Source: Oscillospiraceae bacterium
Lineage (GTDB): Bacteria; Bacillota; Clostridia; Oscillospirales; Ruminococcaceae
Assembly: GCA_015067315.1 (NCBI GenBank)
Contig: SVMR01000015.1
Coordinates: 1 to 43,180, forward strand
Direction: 5' to 3'
Length of the DNA: 43,180 bases
Of this stretch, positions 39,310 to 43,180 are shown piece by piece. Every line of letters starts with the position of its first letter. The first letter of the stretch is position 1. The notes beneath the pieces were generated by a model that made no database searches, had not been told where the DNA came from, and worked only from the letters and a program-made list of their open reading frames with translations. The position numbers were made by a program, and so were the translations under genes.

Positions 39310-39320
39310 CGTAAATTACG
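39310..39320. promoter_or_regulatory. second palindrome related to 39198-39212
   Basis: CGTAAATTACG is a perfect 11-base palindrome, 35 bases before the parA start codon and about 110 bases after its relative. Confidence 0.45.
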
Positions 39321-39354
39321 AACGCTTTTTAACATAAACGAAAGGAGTAACCTA

Positions 39355-40176
39355 ATGAAATCAAAAGTAATTGCCGTTGCAAATCAAAAAGGCGGTGTTG
39401 GGAAAAGCACTACTGTGTATAACCTCGGTGCCGGCCTTGCGATGAACGGCAAAAAAGTTCTTCTTGTGGATGTTGACCCACAGGGAGATCTCACAAAAAT
39501 GCTGGGTCTTCGGAAACCCCATGATTTGCCGCTGACGCTGAGTAATGTCATGAATGATGTTGTGTCCGGTGTCTGCGGCAGGAATGAACATCCGGAAATA
39601 AAACACCACTATGAGGGATTCGATTTTATCCCCGCAAACAGAACACTATCCGCAGTGGAGGTTGGATTAGTAAATGTAATGAGCAGAGAAACGGTACTGC
39701 GACAATACATTGACAGCGTGAAAAGCGATTATGATTATGTATTGCTGGATTGCAGGCCTTCTCTTGGTATGCTGGTTATCAATGCCTTGTCCGCTTCGGA
39801 TTATGTTCTTATACCCGTTCAGGCAGATTATCTTGCTGCCGAGGATATGACCGAACTTATCGGAACGGTACAAAGCATTAAACGACAAATCAACCCAAAG
39901 TTAAAAGTCGGAGGAATATTTTTGACGATGGCAAATGAAACCAATTTCAGAAAAGATATTGTAGCGTCAGTAAAAGAAAATTATGGAAAATATCTTCCGG
40001 TGATGAAATCTGTAATTCCCTCAACAGTTAGGCTTGCGGAGATAAGCACTGCAAACAAAAGTATTTTCCAGCATGAACCAACCGGTCGTGCCGCCGAAAG
40101 TTATAGAACACTTGTAAAGGAGGTGATGGAAATTGGTGAAAAACAGCGCAGCAAGTCTGCTGACATCAGTAGATGA
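39355..40176 (+). CDS. parA: ParA-family partition ATPase
   Basis: ParA ATPases move or position DNA by ATP-dependent binding to the nucleoid. The deviant Walker A is KGGVGKST near residues 12-19. DVDPQGDLT carries the Asp for metal, and YDYVLLDCRPSLGMLVINAL the Walker B region. The 273 residues are usual for Soj-type proteins. The ATG at 39355 follows AAAGGAG; an upstream in-frame ATG at 39295 lies in the control region. Its end overlaps parB. Integrative and conjugative elements often carry such a pair to stay stable when excised. Two palindromes upstream may be its partition site. Confidence 0.93.
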   Translation: MKSKVIAVANQKGGVGKSTTVYNLGAGLAMNGKKVLLVDVDPQGDLTKMLGLRKPHDLPLTLSNVMNDVVSGVCGRNEHPEIKHHYEGFDFIPANRTLSAVEVGLVNVMSRETVLRQYIDSVKSDYDYVLLDCRPSLGMLVINALSASDYVLIPVQADYLAAEDMTELIGTVQSIKRQINPKLKVGGIFLTMANETNFRKDIVASVKENYGKYLPVMKSVIPSTVRLAEISTANKSIFQHEPTGRAAESYRTLVKEVMEIGEKQRSKSADISR

Positions 40177-41056
40177 CCTTTTCACAACCCAAGAGGAACG
40201 TGATGAGGCAAAGAGAGAAACAATTATGGAAATACCATTATCACAAATATCTGATTTTCCTAATCACCCTTTTAAAGTCAAAATGGACGAATCCATGTCT
40301 AATTTAGTCGAAAGCGTGAAATCATACGGTGTTCTCTCCCCAATAATTGTAAGACCAAAGGACAACGGAGAATACGAAATGATTGCCGGTCATCGTCGCA
40401 AGAGAGCGAGTGAACTTGCGGGAAAAGACAATATAAAATGTATTGTCCAGAATGTGACCGATGATGAAGCAATTATTCTTATGGTTGACAGCAATCTTCA
40501 AAGAGAACAACTTCTTCCTTCTGAGAAAGCCTTTGCTTACAAAATGAAGCTTGACGCAATGAAACGGCAAGGAAAAAGAACAGATTTAACTTCTGTGCCA
40601 GTGGCACAGAAGTCCACATCAAGAGCAAAAGTTGGAGAAATTGTAGGCGAAAGCCAAGACCAAGTTAGAAGGTATATCCGTCTGACTTATTTATCTCAAC
40701 CGCTTCTTGACATGGTGGACGAAGGTAAAATCGCCATGCGTCCGGCCGTGGAACTTTCGTACCTTACCGAAAACGAGCAGGAAATATTGCTGAACACTAT
40801 GGAGTGGGAAGATTGCACTCCCTCACATGTGCAAGCAATTAAAATGCGCCAGTTTTCACAGGAAGGAAAGCTGAATGAAGGAGTAATCCAGTCAATTCTG
40901 CAAGAGGAAAAACCGAACCAAAAGGAACAGTTCCGTATGCCGAAAGAACGCATTTCCAAATATTTCGCACCGGGGACGAGTAGCCAGAAAATTGAGGAAA
41001 CAATCATCAAGGCATTGGAACTTTACCGAAAAAGGCAGCGGAAAATTGAAAGATAA
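40133..41056 (+). CDS. parB: ParB/RepB-family partition protein
   Basis: ParB binds centromere-like parS DNA and clamps onto it with CTP. The N-terminal nuclease-like domain has FPNHPFKV, GVLSPIIVRP, EMIAGHRRKRAS (the G-x-x-R-x-x-A type CTP motif, about residues 85-92) and MVDSNLQRE. A helix-turn-helix region (about 150-185) with VGESQDQVRRYIRL follows. The 307 residues start at TTG 40133, eight bases after AAGGAGGT, with a GTG alternative one codon on. The start lies within parA, so the pair is coupled. Its stop is nine bases from the stop of the convergent dGTPase gene. Confidence 0.92.
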   Translation: MVKNSAASLLTSVDDLFTTQEERDEAKRETIMEIPLSQISDFPNHPFKVKMDESMSNLVESVKSYGVLSPIIVRPKDNGEYEMIAGHRRKRASELAGKDNIKCIVQNVTDDEAIILMVDSNLQREQLLPSEKAFAYKMKLDAMKRQGKRTDLTSVPVAQKSTSRAKVGEIVGESQDQVRRYIRLTYLSQPLLDMVDEGKIAMRPAVELSYLTENEQEILLNTMEWEDCTPSHVQAIKMRQFSQEGKLNEGVIQSILQEEKPNQKEQFRMPKERISKYFAPGTSSQKIEETIIKALELYRKRQRKIER

Positions 41057-41065
41057 AACGATTAA

Positions 41066-42301
41066 TTAATATTCTAAAAGTTCGTTAAACAATTCTATGG
41101 CAAACCTATCTGTCATTCCGGAAATATAATCGATTATCGATTGTACATATGTTTCTTCTGTTTCTAATGAGCCATATATTTTATTGTTTTCGCAAATTAA
41201 AGATAAACTTTTGTTTTCACCATATGGTATTATAGCAGGATCACAATATCTGGCTAAAAATTTTTCAAATGAAGAAATTAAAGTGGGTAAAATTTTTTTG
41301 GAACTATCAAGACGATAAAAAGTATGAGAGTTATCATATAGCCTATATAAAGCATTAAATATTTCGTTAATTACTAAAGAAGAATAATTCTTAAAAGGAT
41401 CCAGCCTTGAATTCTTATATATGCATTCATAATTAAAGGCTTTAAGATCATTCAATTGATTGTTAAATTGTTCACTCATACAAATACCTTTATCTGGTGA
41501 ACTAGTGTTGCAAATATCAATAATCATATTATGCATTATTACAGTTGTATTTAATATATGCTGATCGTTTGCACGAGCCATTTTCAAAAGTGTATTTTGC
41601 TCTGATTCATCGAGGAAACCAAGGTTAATTGCGTCCTCAATATCGCGACCTATATATGCGATTTTATCTGCCATTTTTACTACGCAACCTTCCCATGTAA
41701 CAGCTTCATATTTTCCGGGATCATCAAATTCACTAATGTCGATATTTATATTCCTGGGGAAAAGTCCATTTTTGTCAACTTCCCCGCAGTGTGATATTAT
41801 TCCATCTCTAACGGCATATGTTAAATTAAGATTTTTAAAAACCTTGTAGTTATCCTCAAGAAGTTCTATGTTATCAACAAATCTTAAACCATTCTGTTCA
41901 TGCCAAAAATTTTTACCAAGGTATTTTTCGGATATTTCTTTTATTACCGTTTCACCACGATGGCCAAATGGAGCGTGCCCAAGATCATGACCTATAGAAA
42001 TAGCTTTAGTAAGTTCAACGTTCAGTCCCAAACATTTAGCTATAGTTGAGCTTACAGATTCAACATGACTAACATGTTCCATCCTTGTGCAAATATGGTC
42101 ATTGTTAATATTAAAAAACACTTGAGTCTTGTGTTTCAATCTTCTATATGCCATAGAGTGTAAAATTCTCGTATAATCTCTAGCAAACGGAGAACGCACC
42201 TCATCTTCTCTAGAGTATAATTCCGTCGCTCTTTCTGTAAATTTACTCCAATTCGGATTGTCTTCATTTGTAGCAACCGAAGCGAATTTGTATTGAGACA
42301 T
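41066..42301 (-). CDS. dgt: dGTPase-like HD-domain deoxynucleotide triphosphohydrolase
   Basis: Dgt-type enzymes hydrolyse dNTPs to nucleoside and triphosphate. YRRLKHKTQVF and TRMEHVSHVESVS supply the first metal His, and AISIGHDLGHAPFGH the HD pair. WEGCVVKMADKIAYIGRDIEDA carries the last metal Asp. The 411 residues fit. The start follows AAGGGGGA. The gene is AT-rich like the HerA operon, unlike a housekeeping copy. dGTPases are known to protect bacteria from phage by draining dNTPs, so on this island it may be a second defence gene; that is inference. It is convergent with parB. Confidence 0.9.
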   Translation of the reverse strand: MSQYKFASVATNEDNPNWSKFTERATELYSREDEVRSPFARDYTRILHSMAYRRLKHKTQVFFNINNDHICTRMEHVSHVESVSSTIAKCLGLNVELTKAISIGHDLGHAPFGHRGETVIKEISEKYLGKNFWHEQNGLRFVDNIELLEDNYKVFKNLNLTYAVRDGIISHCGEVDKNGLFPRNINIDISEFDDPGKYEAVTWEGCVVKMADKIAYIGRDIEDAINLGFLDESEQNTLLKMARANDQHILNTTVIMHNMIIDICNTSSPDKGICMSEQFNNQLNDLKAFNYECIYKNSRLDPFKNYSSLVINEIFNALYRLYDNSHTFYRLDSSKKILPTLISSFEKFLARYCDPAIIPYGENKSLSLICENNKIYGSLETEETYVQSIIDYISGMTDRFAIELFNELLEY

Positions 42302-42584
42302 ATAGAATCCCCCTTATAGCTAATGTATATTTATAATATATAACAATCGACAAAATCATTTTGTAACAATTTTTTCCTAAATTCTCCCATTTGTCCAATC
42401 TCTCGACAAATTCTCTGTATATTTTCACAACAAAAATCGCCCCGATTAAAAGGTTGAGGTGATTTTTTTCATATATGAATATCTCTCCGAAAGAAGGTGT
42501 TTCAAAAGTAAAATAAACTTTAAAATCTAAAAGCAAAGGAGGTAATCAAAAAATATTAACTTACAAGGGGATACCAGATAGTTT

Positions 42585-42628
42585 GAGCACGAGCACAAAA
42601 GATCAATTTGTGTCGGTGCTCATTTTTT
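42585..42628 (+). terminator. intrinsic terminator in the leader region
   Basis: GAGCAC pairs with GTGCTC, with inner CACAAA/TTTGTG pairs, and is followed by ATTTTTTG. Confidence 0.7.
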
Positions 42629-42736
42629 GTTCCCCCTCTCCATACCTCTCCCCTTCATTTACCGGCTGTTTACCGGCTGAAAGAGAGAAGCTAATCAATA
42701 TCAAAACAAAACTAAATATCAAAGAAAAAGCAGATT

Positions 42737-42767
42737 AAAGACTCACAAGTTTATGTGGGTCTTTTTT
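42737..42767 (+). terminator. intrinsic terminator just before the surface-protein gene
   Basis: AAAGACTCACA pairs with TGTGGGTCTTT (G-U allowed) and continues as TTTTATT. It lies only 25 bases before a start codon, so it could attenuate that gene. Confidence 0.7.
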
Positions 42768-42791
42768 TATTGCACAAAAGGAGGCAAAAAT

Positions 42792-43180
42792 ATGACTTAC
42801 ACAAAAAGAGCAGTAGCACTTCTTCTTGCTATGATGATGGTTTTCACCGGCGCTGTACAGGCTTTCGCAGCCACTCAGATGACTATGGCGGTTATCGCAC
42901 TTCCGAGATCCGCCGATACCAACAGAGGCGATTGGGGCCTTGCAGAACTCTACCTCATGGGTGGATGGGAAACAATCGAAACCGATAACTACCTGGTCTA
43001 TTGCAAGGATTCCCACAGTGGTCCGGTAGTTTATTGCATTGAACCTGGCTATGGAGTTAGAACCGGAAATGTTCTCTCTCAGGCAAATGATTCCACCTAT
43101 TGGAACAACTACCCCAGCAATATGAACCCGACACTTTCTCCGGACGGTATCAAAACCGTTCTCGGAAGACTTCTTCAGTA
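42792..43180 (+). CDS. secreted thioester-domain surface protein, N-terminal part
   Basis: The ORF starts at ATG 42792 behind AAGGAGG and runs off the window after about 129 residues. A Sec signal peptide (about 1-27, MTYTKRAVALLLAMMMVFTG then cleavage near AFA-AT) is followed by GDWGLAELYLMGGW and VVYCIEPGYG. The YCIEPG block with Cys 82 is the start of the thioester domain (TQXA type) of Gram-positive adhesins, in which Cys and a later Gln form an internal thioester that bonds covalently to host or other surfaces. Such proteins usually end in an LPXTG anchor. Its codon use looks more chromosomal than the HerA operon. Confidence 0.8.
   Translation, partial: MTYTKRAVALLLAMMMVFTGAVQAFAATQMTMAVIALPRSADTNRGDWGLAELYLMGGWETIETDNYLVYCKDSHSGPVVYCIEPGYGVRTGNVLSQANDSTYWNNYPSNMNPTLSPDGIKTVLGRLLQ

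Larger units (their letters stand above)
38932..39354. promoter_or_regulatory. divergent control region between the nuclease-HerA and parAB operons
   Basis: This gene-free AT-rich region holds a minus-strand TTGATT with an AT-rich -10 near 38955-38985 for the nuclease operon, a plus-strand terminator-like hairpin (39063-39093, ACGGCG/CGCCGT with TTTTATTT), and two palindromes before parA. It should contain the parA promoter, but I cannot choose between several AT-rich hexamers. Confidence 0.45.
42302..42791 (+). promoter_or_regulatory. gene-free stretch before the surface-protein gene
   Basis: No ORF with a start codon is evident. The palindrome TTCATATATGAA lies at 42469-42480. A strong ribosome site AAAGGAGGT (42535-42543) is followed by AATCAAAAAATATTAAC with no ATG, GTG or TTG at the right distance. 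Two terminators follow: GAGCAC/GTGCTC with T6 (42585-42628) and 42737-42767. A twin repeat TTACCGGCTG lies near 42659-42679. Confidence 0.5.

Overview
The window looks like a chromosomal segment of an anaerobic Clostridia-type Firmicute (Bacillota), probably an uncultured gut or rumen relative of the Oscillospirales. The evidence is indirect: a clostridial-order rnfCDGEAB operon, Gram-positive Shine-Dalgarno sites, TTGACA-17-TATAAT promoters, a class A RNase P RNA, a SAM-I riboswitch before metK, a LexA box of the Bacillus type, and a DUF2508 protein. There is no rRNA, so lower taxonomy is inference.

Layout, left half. 1-808 is gene-free and rich in dispersed palindromic repeats. 809-3508 is a housekeeping operon: tsaE, tsaB, rpiB, upp, ruvX. 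Then come a 55-residue ribbon-helix-helix protein, a DMT-family transporter, RNase P RNA (minus strand) and an XRE regulator. 6231-15518 is an energy and extracytosolic-flavin region. It holds the flavin transferase ApbE, a lipoprotein with two FMN_bind-like repeats, the complete Rnf ferredoxin:NAD oxidoreductase, a NusG_II protein and a Gx transporter. ApbE could load FMN onto RnfD, onto RnfG (which has two attachment-like motifs) and possibly onto the lipoprotein. 15948-19681 carries a HerA/YjgR-like ATPase, an 83-residue helical protein and a type I pullulanase.

The most unusual part is 19724-21371. This 1.65 kb stretch has no normal gene but holds three tandem paralogous transcription units of about 340-360 nt. 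Each has the same plus-strand promoter, a three-codon ORF (Met-Tyr-x-stop), a divergent core with covarying helices, a nine-codon ORF whose stop codon lies in a conserved hairpin, and a terminator. Each also has a divergent minus-strand promoter that runs almost directly into a terminator. I do not recognise this family and regard it as the best candidate for an undescribed system.

Layout, right half. 21372-35191 is ordinary chromosome: an FGGY kinase, DUF2508 protein, tRNA-Pro, alpha/beta hydrolase, CcdA plus TlpA-type thioredoxin, flavin reductase, DUF554, LexA-controlled Y-family polymerase, EEP phosphatase, riboswitch-controlled metK, a small alarmone synthetase, an XRE-TPR regulator, a DtxR-family regulator and an orphan lipoprotein. 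At 35399-35434 lies a tRNA 3' fragment that looks like the end (attR) of an integrated island. To its right base composition falls, and the cargo is a 51-residue element protein, a two-gene nuclease plus HerA operon resembling known HerA defence systems, parA-parB with candidate centromere palindromes, a dGTPase-like HD hydrolase, and the start of a thioester-domain surface protein cut by the window edge. No integrase, relaxase or CRISPR array is visible.
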